A stretch of DNA of 64,000 bases from Ruegeria_C sp041537905 (GCF_041537905.1 NZ_JBGRUO010000023.1:37737-101736); one strand, 5' to 3'; counted from the stretch's first letter, positions 8,305-17,012 are shown. Notes: generated by a model not told the origin, from the letters alone. Numbers and translations are program-made.

Positions 8305-9530
8305 GCGGATTGCTCCATTTTGGCCAGCGCATCGGCAAAGAAATCCTGATCTCCGAAATTGCCGGACTTAAGCGCAAGCGCAATCGGGTGGGCATGCACC
8401 AGGCACAGCACAGGCACACCGGCGGCAAGGCGTGGGCCAATTTCCAAGGCCTGCGCTCTGAGCCCTTTGACCGCCGCGCCCGAGGTTTCACCCCCTGCCA
8501 CGACAATCCTGCGCGCGCCTTTTGCAGCCAGTTCAGCAGATAAATCGGCAAAGAGGGTCTCAATGGCAACCGCGGCACGATCCGTTCCGAAGGTATCTTG
8601 TGCCGCCTTCACCACGTCCGGTTTGGCCGAGGAATAGATCAACGGGGGAACCGCTTGCACCATTGCCCACCCGGCAAGCTCGTGTGCATTGACAGTCCCG
8701 TTCACGGCCTCTGACGCGGTGATTTCGCGATGCGGCGCCTGTTCTTTGTAGACTTCGACCTGTTGCCGCGTGGCCCGGCTGCACGACCCTGACAGAACAG
8801 CTCCGGGGCCTTCTATGGCGCTCCAGGATGGTTCGACCGGGGCGATATCGAAGTTTGCGGGCAGCCCCAAGGCAATGCCAGAGCCGCCGCACAGCAGTAG
8901 CGCGCCCTTGGCCGCTTTACCAATCTCAAACAGATCTTCATCTCGGATCGCATCCACGATGGCGTATCCCTCCATCGGCAATGTGGCGCGAATGGCCGCA
9001 GCGCCGCGCATGACTGTCAAAGCTCCCACGTGACCGACAGGTTTACTGGATTGTGCCGCCAGAACCCGCCTCAAATCCGCGTCTCGCATAGGGGTAAGCG
9101 GATGATCCTGCATGCCGCTTTCGCTTAGCAGCTTGTCCTGAACAAACAAATGACCCTGATAGACGCTGCGCCCGTTCTCGGGGAAAGCCGGGCAGACGAT
9201 CACGCCTTCCGCACCCAGCCGATCCGACAAGGAATCCAGAACCGGACCGATATTGCCGTTGGCGGTGCTGTCGAAAGTCGAACAGACTTTGAACACGATC
9301 TGTTCAGCCCCCTGCGCCAACAACCAGTCGCACGCCGCGAGGCTGTCTCGAATGGCATCATCAGCCGGCGCAGTACGGGATTTCAGGGCCACAACTCCGG
9401 CGTCCAGATCGCTGTTTGCGGCGTTTTTGGGGACGCCGATGAACTGGCACACACGCATTCCGGCCTCAGCGAGAGTCAAGGCGATGTCGGAGGCCCCGGT
9501 GAAATCATCGGCAATGACACCAATTCTCAT
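8301..9530 (-). CDS. otnK: 3-oxo-tetronate kinase (DUF1537 / four-carbon acid sugar kinase)
   Basis: OtnK phosphorylates 3-oxo-tetronate at the 4-hydroxyl to feed OtnC. The 409-residue length is usual. The N-terminal sugar-binding domain opens with IGVIADDFTGASDIALTLAEAG, the family signature. The C-terminal nucleotide-binding domain shows the glycine-rich RIVVAGGETSGAAV and the closing LALKSGNFGDQDFF. It sits between otnC and an MBL-fold gene with four-base overlaps on both sides, indicating translational coupling. No 3-hydroxyisobutyrate-dehydrogenase-type LtnD, the usual first enzyme, is present in the window, so the 3-oxo acid may be made by one of the dehydrogenases at 14-16 kb. Confidence 0.93.
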   Translation of the reverse strand: MRIGVIADDFTGASDIALTLAEAGMRVCQFIGVPKNAANSDLDAGVVALKSRTAPADDAIRDSLAACDWLLAQGAEQIVFKVCSTFDSTANGNIGPVLDSLSDRLGAEGVIVCPAFPENGRSVYQGHLFVQDKLLSESGMQDHPLTPMRDADLRRVLAAQSSKPVGHVGALTVMRGAAAIRATLPMEGYAIVDAIRDEDLFEIGKAAKGALLLCGGSGIALGLPANFDIAPVEPSWSAIEGPGAVLSGSCSRATRQQVEVYKEQAPHREITASEAVNGTVNAHELAGWAMVQAVPPLIYSSAKPDVVKAAQDTFGTDRAAVAIETLFADLSAELAAKGARRIVVAGGETSGAAVKGLRAQALEIGPRLAAGVPVLCLVHAHPIALALKSGNFGDQDFFADALAKMEQSA

Positions 9531-10324
9531 ATCTTGATCTCTTTCAGCGGGCCGGGGTCAAGCCGGTGGATGTGCGGGGCCACCCCAACGGGGAACACCT
9601 CTCGCACAAGAGGGTCGTGGCCGGGAATGATCAGCGTGGGATGGGACGCCAGACGCTCCAGAGTTTCAAACCCATCCAGCATGTCCTGCATATCGACCAC
9701 GATGGGAAAGGCTTTGCGCGCCATGAAGTTCTCGTAATAGTGCGAGGCATCCGAGGCCAAAACCACCCATCCTGCCGCAGTTCTCACCCGCACACATTGA
9801 AGCCCGCGCGAGTGCCCGCCGATGCAATGCACCGTCACCCCGTCGGCAATCTCTGCATCCCCGTCGTGGAAGACCACCTTGCCAGAATAAAGCCGCTGCA
9901 CAGCCTCACAGATGTGACCAGCGGTGAAAGGCGCGCGCAGGTGGCCATCGCACATACAGGGACCGGTGGCGAAATTCATCTCGGCCGCTTGCATATGCAG
10001 CGTGGCATTCGGGAACAGATGCAGCCCCCCGGCATGATCATAATGAAGATGCGTTATGATGATCTGGCTAACCGCTTCGGGGGTGATGCCCAATGGGCGC
10101 AGTGCCTCGCGCGGGTCCATTGCGATGGGGCGACCACGCGCAGCACCTTCTTCCGCGTCATAGCCGGTGTCGACCAACAGCACCTCATCCCCACGCTTCA
10201 GAACCCAGATGTAGTAATCCATCGCATGGGGCGCGTCGTGGTTGTCGTCGATGATGAAACTGTCCGCTCGGGTTCGGGCATTGCGCTCGGCGTATTTGAC
10301 CGCGTGGATTTCCCAATCGCTCAT
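9527..10324 (-). CDS. MBL-fold metallohydrolase, lactonase-like
   Basis: This is a 265-residue metallo-beta-lactamase-fold hydrolase. The THLHYDHAGG motif supplies the HxHxDH zinc ligands, a later GGHSRG gives the third His, ASDAS the bridging Asp and IPGHDP the last His. The set resembles quorum-quenching N-acyl homoserine lactonases (AiiA/AttM type). In this operon it more likely opens a sugar-acid lactone such as threono- or erythrono-lactone before oxidation. It overlaps otnK and the ABM-domain gene by four bases each. No signal peptide is visible, so it acts in the cytoplasm. The substrate is inferred from neighbours. Confidence 0.88.
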   Translation of the reverse strand: MSDWEIHAVKYAERNARTRADSFIIDDNHDAPHAMDYYIWVLKRGDEVLLVDTGYDAEEGAARGRPIAMDPREALRPLGITPEAVSQIIITHLHYDHAGGLHLFPNATLHMQAAEMNFATGPCMCDGHLRAPFTAGHICEAVQRLYSGKVVFHDGDAEIADGVTVHCIGGHSRGLQCVRVRTAAGWVVLASDASHYYENFMARKAFPIVVDMQDMLDGFETLERLASHPTLIIPGHDPLVREVFPVGVAPHIHRLDPGPLKEIKI

Positions 10325-10608
10325 CGGATGACCTCGGCGTATTGATGAACAACCTTGGCAGCGATCATCGCCGCCACGGCTCTATCGAAGGACTTGAAAT
10401 GCGTGCTTTCAAGGTGGGCATCGAAAGCCGCGCTGTCATCATAAATCTCATACAGGAACACCGTATTCGGGTCTTGCCCGAGGCAGACATCGAATTGTTG
10501 ACAGCCCGGTTCGTCGCGCAAGGACGATGCCGCGTTTTCCACCATCAAGGGCAAGAAGGCGTCGCGCAAACCGGGCTTCAGGGTGAAGGTGACAGTTACA
10601 GCAAACAT
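10321..10608 (-). CDS. Antibiotic biosynthesis monooxygenase (ABM) domain protein
   Basis: This is a 95-residue single-domain protein of the dimeric alpha+beta barrel superfamily. It opens with FAVTVTFTLKPGLRDAFLPLM and has the central ASSLRDEPGCQQFDVCLGQD and YEIYDDSAAFDAHLESTHFK segments typical of YgiN-like putative quinol monooxygenases. Members of this family near sugar-acid genes often have no known reaction. It overlaps both the MBL gene and tctA, so it belongs to the operon. It could act in redox housekeeping or as a mutarotase-like helper, because the related L-rhamnose mutarotase fold is similar. Neither role is demonstrated by the sequence. Confidence 0.85.
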   Translation of the reverse strand: MFAVTVTFTLKPGLRDAFLPLMVENAASSLRDEPGCQQFDVCLGQDPNTVFLYEIYDDSAAFDAHLESTHFKSFDRAVAAMIAAKVVHQYAEVIR

Positions 10609-12119
10609 TAGGCAGACCGTCCTTTCAGGCGTAAGAAAGCGCGTTTGGCGACGGGCAATTGGCTGAGGATCAACCCAGTATTCAGCACCAGCAGAATGGC
10701 GGCACCGGGGCGCGAAAAGAAGACCGACAAATCCCCATCCGACAAGAACAGCGAACGGCGGAAGGTTTCATCAAACAATCCGCCCAGAATGACGCCGATC
10801 ACCAGCGGTGCGATGGGGTATTTCATCAGGTTCATGAAATAGGCCACGGCCCCGACACCCAGCATCAGGTAAAGATCATTGATACCTCCCCCCACGCTGA
10901 AGGACCCGATGGTCGTCAAAACCATCACGACAGGCAAAAAGATGGTCTGCGGAATGGCCAAGATCTTGATGAAGACCCGCGCCGTGAACAGCCCCATCAG
11001 GAACATTGTCAGTGAGGCCATCACAAGGATCGCGACAACGCGCAGGATGATCTCGGGGTCTATGGTCGGCCCCGGGATGACGTTGTTGATCTTGAAAGCC
11101 CCCATCAAAGCCGCTGCAGGTGGCGAGCCGGGAATGCCCAACACCAAGAGCGGAATCAGCGCTCCGCCGATACAGGCATTGTTTGCCGTCTCAGAACACA
11201 GCAGACCTTCCAAGGACCCGCGGCCGAATTTCTCACCTTCGGCCGAGACGGTTTTGCCGACGCCGTAACTGACCCAGCCCGCGACATCCTCACCTACGCC
11301 CGGAAGTGCCCCGACACCGGTCCCGATCACTCCGGACCGGCCAATGGTGGGCAGATAGCGACGAATTGCGCTGAGATTTGGCAGGATACGGCCTTTCAGA
11401 GCTAGGACCTTTCCCGCCTCGACATGGCGCAACCCGTCGATGATCTGCGGAATGGCAAAGGCACCCATCAGAACGGGAACAACCTGAAACCCGCTCAACA
11501 GGTAGGACCAGCCAAAAGTGTAGCGGGGTTCAGACAATAGCGGATCCAGCCCGACCATGGACATCGCAAGCCCGATCAACCCGGCGATCCACCCCTTGAT
11601 TACCAGGTCCTCGCTCATCAGCGTACCCGACAGCAGGATACCGAACAGCGCCATTAGTGCCTTTTCCGGGCTGGCGATGTTCTTTGATACCAACAGCAAC
11701 GCCCAGACAAAGATCAGCAGCGTCAGCGTACCGATCACGGTCCCAATAAAGCTGGCTGTTGTGGTAAGCCCCAACGCTTCGCCACCGCGCCCTGCCTTGG
11801 CCAAAGGATAGCCATCCATGGCCGTCGCCGCGCTGGCCGCTGTGCCGGGAATGTTCAGCAGAATGGATGGGTATGACCCGCCATAGATTGCACCAACATA
11901 AGCCCCCAACAGGGCGATCAGCGAATAATCCAACGGGATTTTATTGCCGAAAAACCCGGTCAGGATCGTGACGGCCAGCGTAGCCGTCAATCCCGGCAGT
12001 GCCCCGAAAGTGATGCCAAGAAACACTGACACAATCAGGTACAGGTAGCTCAGCGGATCGCCGGCCAAACCTGCCAGAGCGGACCCAAAACCGGCCAACT
12101 GAGCAAAGATGAAATCCAT
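10608..12119 (-). CDS. tctA: Tripartite tricarboxylate transporter large permease (TctA family)
   Basis: This is a 503-residue inner-membrane protein with about twelve hydrophobic segments. TctA landmarks include ITFGALPGLTATLAVTILT near the N-terminus, YVGAIYGGSYPSILLNIPGT, TGVGALPGVGEDVAGWVSYG in the middle and LLVLGIPGSPPAAALMGAF later. These glycine/proline-rich repeats make up the two-fold pseudo-symmetric substrate path. It works with TctB and the periplasmic receptor encoded just upstream, using an ion gradient to import organic acids. Linkage to otnC and otnK suggests the substrate is a four-carbon sugar acid rather than citrate. Confidence 0.95.
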   Translation of the reverse strand: MDFIFAQLAGFGSALAGLAGDPLSYLYLIVSVFLGITFGALPGLTATLAVTILTGFFGNKIPLDYSLIALLGAYVGAIYGGSYPSILLNIPGTAASAATAMDGYPLAKAGRGGEALGLTTTASFIGTVIGTLTLLIFVWALLLVSKNIASPEKALMALFGILLSGTLMSEDLVIKGWIAGLIGLAMSMVGLDPLLSEPRYTFGWSYLLSGFQVVPVLMGAFAIPQIIDGLRHVEAGKVLALKGRILPNLSAIRRYLPTIGRSGVIGTGVGALPGVGEDVAGWVSYGVGKTVSAEGEKFGRGSLEGLLCSETANNACIGGALIPLLVLGIPGSPPAAALMGAFKINNVIPGPTIDPEIILRVVAILVMASLTMFLMGLFTARVFIKILAIPQTIFLPVVMVLTTIGSFSVGGGINDLYLMLGVGAVAYFMNLMKYPIAPLVIGVILGGLFDETFRRSLFLSDGDLSVFFSRPGAAILLVLNTGLILSQLPVAKRAFLRLKGRSA

Positions 12120-12123
12120 TCTG

Positions 12124-12873
12124 TCAGTCTTTCCATAACGGACGAAGCGTCACGTAATAGTGGTATTCGATTTGCTTGAAGATCAGCCCACCACGCGCGG
12201 GAACGTTCTGGCGAAAGCCAAAGGCCATCGCGCACACAAGGATGAGCGGTGCCAGTATCGCGATGAACGGAACATAGCGCAAAACACGCTCGGACCCGGC
12301 CTTTTTGAGAACCAGCAGGGTCAGGGCAACCCACAAGACCAACGTGACCCAATCGTCGCCATGCGCGTTCCACTCTGCCTGCGTAGGAAAGCTGACAAAC
12401 GCAAAAAGCCCGGCAGCGACCACCGTCATGCAGGCGTTCAAGGCGCGCTGCGCGTGCCCGCCATAGAAGCCAAAGGTCAGCGCGGTGATCATCAGGCCTG
12501 AGCACAGGATGAAATCCACTCTGGGCACCAGCCCAACCACATAGGCCAAAAGCATCAGCCCGATCGTTGAGCTGCGAAACACCTCGACTCTGTCCCAGCC
12601 GATCCCAATGCTGCTCAGGGCGTTTTGCGCACCGCCAGCTCGGATCGAGATCACCAGCAGGACCAGCGACAAAATCAGCAACCCGCCAAAGATAAACAGC
12701 GGAACAATCGCGGCGGAGTTATACCAATCCGCGCCACTGACCCCTGCACGGTTTCCGCCCCAAAGGGGAATCTCTGAAGTTTTCCAAAGAAAGAACAGCG
12801 ACACCACGATCATCACAATGGATGCCCAGAAATCGCGCGCCCGCATGACCTGTGTTTCGTCGACCTTGTCCAC
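12124..12873 (-). CDS. tctB: Tripartite tricarboxylate transporter small subunit (TctB family)
   Basis: This is a 249-residue membrane protein with a DUF1468/TctB layout. Hydrophobic segments include FWASIVMIVVSLFFLW, AAIVPLFIFGGLLILSLVLLVI, STIGLMLLAYVVGLVP, CMTVVAAGLFAFVSF and VTLVLWVALTLLVL. It is longer than many TctB proteins (about 150-170 residues) because of an extra C-terminal pair of segments ending in RYVPFIAILAPLILVCAMAFGF. It lies four bases upstream of tctA and is separated from tctC by a strong hairpin. Its role is to complete the membrane module of the transporter. Confidence 0.88.
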   Translation of the reverse strand: MDKVDETQVMRARDFWASIVMIVVSLFFLWKTSEIPLWGGNRAGVSGADWYNSAAIVPLFIFGGLLILSLVLLVISIRAGGAQNALSSIGIGWDRVEVFRSSTIGLMLLAYVVGLVPRVDFILCSGLMITALTFGFYGGHAQRALNACMTVVAAGLFAFVSFPTQAEWNAHGDDWVTLVLWVALTLLVLKKAGSERVLRYVPFIAILAPLILVCAMAFGFRQNVPARGGLIFKQIEYHYYVTLRPLWKD

Positions 12874-12890
12874 GTCCTGCCTCCCGACGA

Positions 12891-12916
12891 AAAGGGCGCG
12901 AAACCGCGCGCCCTTT
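12891..12916 (-). terminator. Hairpin between tctC and tctB
   Basis: A perfect ten-base stem (AAAGGGCGCG/CGCGCCCTTT) with a six-base loop lies in the 57-base gap after the receptor gene. Read in the transcribed (minus) direction it ends in CCCTTTTCG, a short U run, so it resembles a leaky intrinsic terminator. It would leave the receptor message more abundant than the permease messages. Confidence 0.65.
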
Positions 12917-12930
12917 CCAAGCGCGTTGTC

Positions 12931-13938
12931 TTAGGGCTTTTCGATACCCAGCGAAGCAGGATCGACCGTGGCGGCCCCCAGATCCTGCAGGGTATAGGCA
13001 AACGTGGCCTCAAGGTTGGCAAACAACTCTTGCGCTTCGGCTCCGTGCTGACCGCCTACGTCATAGTTGTTTGCAGCCGCCCATTCCGCAACGGTGTCAG
13101 AGGCAATTGCCTGTTCAAACGCTTCACCCAAGGCCCCTTTCACGTCATCCCCGGCCGAATTATGTACCGCAAATCCAATCGCCTGCTTCAATGGCAGATA
13201 CTGGTCCAGGCCGTCATAGATACCAAAGGCAGACGGTACGGTTGCCCCGCCGATCTGCGCATCGTCCGGCGTCAGCATAGCCAGCGGCTTAAGCTGCCCA
13301 CCCTCAATCAGCGGCGCTTGTTCGGCCAGAGAGGTCACAACCAGCACGACCTCACCCGCTATGGCCGCCTCCTGTCCGGGAGCAGACCCTTTGTAAGGGA
13401 CAAATTTGAACTCAGCCCCGGCCCCTTTCTCGATCGCCAGCAGGTTCAGGTGGTGGATTGATCCCGCACCGGATGCGGCGGCAGGAATGGTGCCGGGTGC
13501 GGCTTTTGCGGCATCAACCAGTTCCTGAAGCGAGTTATAAGGGCTGTCTGCGGGCACCGAGATCAGATCGGGCGAACCGCCGACGATAAACGGATACCAG
13601 AAGTCGAACTTCTTGTCCCAACCGCCCTGCACCGCCGCCGTAACGTTGGATTCTGACAAGCCGACCAGAGTGTACCCGTCATCCGGCTGGTTCATGACAT
13701 AGACCATCCCGTTCGATCCCGCGACTCCGCCGGTTTGGTTGATCACGTTGATCGAGACCGGCAGGTGCTTTTCCATCTCTGCCATGATCATGCGGTTGAT
13801 CGTATCGGTGCCGCCGCCAGCGCCCCAGACCACGGCTGTGGTGATGTCACGATAGGGATAATCCTGCGCGCTGGCAGTTGATGTAATCCCGGTCGCCATC
13901 ACGGCTGCGACCGCAAGCCGCCCAAGTCCCAATCTCAT
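12931..13938 (-). CDS. tctC: Tripartite tricarboxylate transporter substrate-binding protein (TctC/Bug family)
   Basis: This is the periplasmic receptor of the TTT system, 335 residues. Residues 1-24 form a Sec signal peptide (MRLGLGRLAVAAVMATG, cleaved after ASA). The mature part shows Bug-family motifs: YPYRDITTAVVWGAGGGTD at the start, VINQTGGVAGSNG and FKFVPYKGSAPGQEAAIAG, whose loops close on a carboxylate ligand. The start is placed at 13938 because GGGAGGA lies just upstream; longer in-frame extensions lack a signal sequence. It leads the leftward operon tctC-tctB-tctA-ABM-MBL-otnK-otnC. A four-carbon sugar acid is the inferred ligand. Confidence 0.94.
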   Translation of the reverse strand: MRLGLGRLAVAAVMATGITSTASAQDYPYRDITTAVVWGAGGGTDTINRMIMAEMEKHLPVSINVINQTGGVAGSNGMVYVMNQPDDGYTLVGLSESNVTAAVQGGWDKKFDFWYPFIVGGSPDLISVPADSPYNSLQELVDAAKAAPGTIPAAASGAGSIHHLNLLAIEKGAGAEFKFVPYKGSAPGQEAAIAGEVVLVVTSLAEQAPLIEGGQLKPLAMLTPDDAQIGGATVPSAFGIYDGLDQYLPLKQAIGFAVHNSAGDDVKGALGEAFEQAIASDTVAEWAAANNYDVGGQHGAEAQELFANLEATFAYTLQDLGAATVDPASLGIEKP

Positions 13939-13984
13939 TTCCAAGTCCTCCCAAAACAACTGTGCGCTTGTTATTGCATTTATT

Positions 13985-13996
13985 TGCGTATACATT
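13985..13996. promoter_or_regulatory. Candidate GntR/FCD operator between tctC and the divergent dehydrogenase operon
   Basis: TGCGTATACATT has the GTATAC core typical of many FCD-type GntR operators (consensus near TNGTATACNA). It lies inside a wider inverted repeat TGCATT...AATGCA (13975-14006). It sits 47 bases upstream of the tctC start and 79 bases upstream of the dehydrogenase start, where a single repressor could control both directions. The gntR gene at 16185 is the natural partner. Confidence 0.45.
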
Positions 13997-14074
13997 ACAG
14001 AATGCATTGTCAACGGGCTGTGGTAACCGCTGCGATCGCGCTATGAAGGCGGAACAGGAAGGAAACGGGTTCAG

Positions 14075-15160
14075 ATGAGCAAAGATTACGAAGTTGCGGT
14101 TTTCCACGGAGATGGAATTGGCCCGGAAATTATGGCGCCTACGCTTGAAATCCTGCGCTCGCTTTCAAACCAAAATGCCGAATACAGCCTGACCTTTACC
14201 GATGCGCCTGCCGGGGCTGCCCATTACGCGGCCAAAGGCGACTCCTTCCCCGCGATGTCGCTGGACATCGCGCGTCGTGCCGACGCGATTCTGTTGTCGG
14301 CGATGGGGTTGCCGGACGTGCGCTATCCCGACGGGACCGAGATTTCACCCCAGATTGATCTGCGCAAACAGCTGGGTCTGTTCGCCGGGGTCCGCCCGGT
14401 CAAAGTGATCTCCGGACAAGCCACGCCCCTGGCCTTGCCAGACGGAAAAGAGATCGACTTCGTCCTGATCCGGGAAAGCACCGAAGGCCTGTTCCATACC
14501 CAGGGCGCCGGTGAGGTCAGCGAAAACGAGGCGCGTGAGACGCTGCTGATCACCCGCGATGTTTCAGAAAAACTGTTCCGCTTCGCGTTTCAACTGGCAC
14601 AGACCCGCAAGGCGTCTGGCCGTGGACACGGTCGGGTCACCTGCGTCGACAAGGCCAATGTCTTTCGCGCCTTTGCCTTCTTTCGGTCGATCTTTGATGC
14701 CGAGGCGGCGCATCACCCAGACCTGACCGCAGACCACGCCTATGTCGATGCCACCGCTCTGTGGATGGTGCAAAAGCCCTGGGAATTCGATGTTCTGGTG
14801 ACCGAGAATATGTTTGGCGACATCCTGTCCGATCTGGGTGCAGGCCTAATGGGTGGATTGGGACTGGCCCCTTCAGCGGATATCGGGCTGGATCACGCCG
14901 TGTTCCAACCTTGCCACGGGTCTGCGCCGGACATTGCCGGGCAAGGGACAGCCAACCCTTTTGCCATGATCCTGTCTGCTGCGATGATGCTGGAATGGCT
15001 GGGCGTGACCCATGATAACCCTGCGCTTTCCAGCGATGGCGCGCGCCTGCGCGAAGCGGTCGAGACGGTAACGGCAGATGGCCGCAACCTGACCCGGGAC
15101 CTGGGCGGTACCGCAGGAACCCTGGACGCCGCCGCAGCTGTTACGGATGCGCTGACATGA
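14075..15160 (+). CDS. Isocitrate/isopropylmalate dehydrogenase-family enzyme (tartrate/malate dehydrogenase-like)
   Basis: This is a 361-residue NAD(P)-dependent beta-decarboxylating or hydroxyacid dehydrogenase. It begins with EVAVFHGDGIGPEI, has LIRESTEGLFH (the RENTEGxY motif with Ser for Asn), the catalytic-Lys segment CVDKANVF, YVDATALWMV and the metal-binding VTENMFGDILSDLGAGL. The C-terminal FQPCHGSAPDIAGQGTANPF forms the cofactor loop. Leucine- and TCA-pathway enzymes share the fold; operon context argues against LeuB. It is divergent from an acid-sugar transporter and overlaps a Gfo/Idh gene by four bases. A role oxidising a four-carbon 2-hydroxy acid (tartrate, malate, threonate or erythronate) is inferred and not proven by any residue seen. 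Confidence 0.85.
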   Translation: MSKDYEVAVFHGDGIGPEIMAPTLEILRSLSNQNAEYSLTFTDAPAGAAHYAAKGDSFPAMSLDIARRADAILLSAMGLPDVRYPDGTEISPQIDLRKQLGLFAGVRPVKVISGQATPLALPDGKEIDFVLIRESTEGLFHTQGAGEVSENEARETLLITRDVSEKLFRFAFQLAQTRKASGRGHGRVTCVDKANVFRAFAFFRSIFDAEAAHHPDLTADHAYVDATALWMVQKPWEFDVLVTENMFGDILSDLGAGLMGGLGLAPSADIGLDHAVFQPCHGSAPDIAGQGTANPFAMILSAAMMLEWLGVTHDNPALSSDGARLREAVETVTADGRNLTRDLGGTAGTLDAAAAVTDALT

Positions 15161-16188
15161 GCAGCAGGCAAGACATAAAGGTTGCCTGTGTCGGTGCCGG
15201 ATACTTCAGCCAGTTCCACTATGAAAGCTGGTCGCGCATGCCCGGTGCGATCCCTGTGGCCTCGTGCAACCGCGACATCGAAAAGGCCCGCGCCACCGGC
15301 CTGCCCGCCTATCAGGATCTCGCCCAGATGTTGGAGACCGAGGAACCGGATCTGCTGGACATTATCCTGCCCCCCATTGCGCAAGCCGAGGCGATCCAAA
15401 CGGCGCTGCGATGCGGCCTCAAATGGATGATTTGCCAAAAGCCTTTTTGCCAGTCTCTGGATGAGGCGCAAGACATGGTCGCAAAGGCGCAAGCCGCCGA
15501 CGCGACCGTCGTCGTGCATGAGAATTTTCGCTTTCAGCCCTGGTACCGCGCCATCAAGATAGCGATTGCGCAGGGCCAAATCGGCACACCCTTACAGGCC
15601 ACATTCCGGTTGCGGCCCGGTGACGGTCAAGGACCGCGGGCCTATCTGGAGCGGCAACCCTATTTCCAGGAGATGCCACGCTTTCTGGTGCACGAAACCG
15701 CTGTTCATTGGGTCGACACGTTCCGGTTTCTATTCGGCGCGCCAAGCGCGGTCTATGCCGATCTGCGCAAAATTAACCCGGCAATTGCGGGTGAAGACGC
15801 GGGCTACATCCTGTTGGATCATCCCAACGGGTTGAAAGCCATGTTCGACGGCAACAGGTGCGTGGACCACAGCGCGGAGAACCTGCGTCAAACCATGGGC
15901 GAGGCATTGATCGAAGGCACAGAGGGCACTCTGTCCCTCTATGGTGACGGATCGGTTGCATGGCGCGGCTTCGGAAAACGGGAGCAGCAACAGATTTTGC
16001 CAGCGACCACCCATAGTGGTTTTGGCGGCGACTGCGTCCATGCCTTGCAAAACCATGTCATTTCGGGCCTTCTAACTGGCACATCGCTGGAAAACACCGC
16101 CCCGGACTATCTGGACGTGATCCGCATCGAAGAAGCCATCTACCGCTCGGACGCGGAAGGAAGAAAGATCACCCTGGAGACGCCGTGA
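15157..16188 (+). CDS. Gfo/Idh/MocA-family oxidoreductase
   Basis: This is a 343-residue NAD(P)-dependent sugar or sugar-acid dehydrogenase. The N-terminal Rossmann fold carries VACVGAGYFSQFHYESW (GxGxxx nucleotide loop). The usual EKP motif around residue 91 is ICQKPFC, keeping the Lys that contacts cofactor and substrate but with Gln for Glu. The C-terminal domain holds HETAVHWVDTFRFLFG, which supplies the His of this family's active site. It overlaps the upstream dehydrogenase gene (ATGA) and the downstream gntR (GTGA), forming a tightly coupled three-gene operon. Its substrate is not identifiable; an oxidation producing the OtnK substrate is a reasonable hypothesis because no LtnD is nearby. 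Confidence 0.88.
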   Translation: MSSRQDIKVACVGAGYFSQFHYESWSRMPGAIPVASCNRDIEKARATGLPAYQDLAQMLETEEPDLLDIILPPIAQAEAIQTALRCGLKWMICQKPFCQSLDEAQDMVAKAQAADATVVVHENFRFQPWYRAIKIAIAQGQIGTPLQATFRLRPGDGQGPRAYLERQPYFQEMPRFLVHETAVHWVDTFRFLFGAPSAVYADLRKINPAIAGEDAGYILLDHPNGLKAMFDGNRCVDHSAENLRQTMGEALIEGTEGTLSLYGDGSVAWRGFGKREQQQILPATTHSGFGGDCVHALQNHVISGLLTGTSLENTAPDYLDVIRIEEAIYRSDAEGRKITLETP

Positions 16189-16862
16189 AGGATCAGAACA
16201 GCAAAACTCTTTCCAACACGCAGCGCGCGGTCAAAGAACTGCGCAGGATGATCCTGACCGGTGAGTTGGCCGCAGGAACCGACCATCTGGAATCAGAGCT
16301 TGCCCAGACTCTGGGAATGTCACGCACCCCGGTCCGCGAGGCCGCACTGATGCTTGAAAGCCGTGGTTTGCTGGAGATGCGACCACGGAAAGGCGTGCGG
16401 ATTCTGCCTGTCTCACCCGAAGACATGCGTGAAATCTATGACATCCTGACCGAACTTGAAAGCCTCGCCGCCCAGCGCGCCGCAGAAGCAAATTGCACTG
16501 AAGAGGATTTAGAACATCTGGCTCGCTCGATTGCCCAGATGGATCAGGCCATCGAAACAGAAAATCTGGAAGCCTGGGCTGAATCCGACGAGTTGTTTCA
16601 TCAAGAACTCGTGCGTTTGGGGGGAAACAAACGCATCCAGGCGATTGTAGCCATGATGAGTGATCAGGTTCGTCGCGCCCGTGCAACCACTCTGTTTATT
16701 AGGCCCCTGCCCTTGCAGTCAAATGAGGACCACCGCGCTGTTTTCGATGCGATCCGCGATGGTCGGCCAGAGGACGCGCGCGAACGCCACCGCAATCACC
16801 GCCTCCAGGCCAAAGCGATGCTTTGTGGAATTCTTGAGAAACATCGACTCAACAGTCTTTAG
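16185..16862 (+). CDS. GntR-family transcriptional regulator (FCD subfamily)
   Basis: This is a 225-residue regulator starting at a GTG that overlaps the previous stop by four bases. Its winged helix (about residues 10-75) contains AVKELRRMILTGELAAGTD and LGMSRTPVREAALMLESRGLLEMRP. The FCD domain (about 85-215) contains AWAESDELFHQELVRLGGN and the ligand-binding His in NEDHRAVFDAIRDG. As the last gene of the rightward operon it is well placed to repress both this operon and the divergent tct-otn operon, probably through the GTATAC site near 13990. The 150 bases after it, up to the converging ABC operon, show no clear terminator or gene. Confidence 0.93.
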   Translation: MKDQNSKTLSNTQRAVKELRRMILTGELAAGTDHLESELAQTLGMSRTPVREAALMLESRGLLEMRPRKGVRILPVSPEDMREIYDILTELESLAAQRAAEANCTEEDLEHLARSIAQMDQAIETENLEAWAESDELFHQELVRLGGNKRIQAIVAMMSDQVRRARATTLFIRPLPLQSNEDHRAVFDAIRDGRPEDARERHRNHRLQAKAMLCGILEKHRLNSL

Positions 16863-17012
16863 CGATCGTATTTGTCATGCGACCACAGCGTTCCGCTTTT
16901 GCCATGATTTGCATGGAGCTTTCGCCATTGTCTTCGTCGCCGCCAATTGGTTTCAAGTCTGGGCACGAGCAACCGAACGACGGTTAATAAAACCAACCTG
17001 CTGCTGTGGGCG

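Noticed and set aside
9527..10324. Quorum-quenching AHL lactonase
   Set aside because: The fold fits, but translational coupling to otnK favours a sugar-lactone or related substrate; no quorum-sensing genes are nearby.
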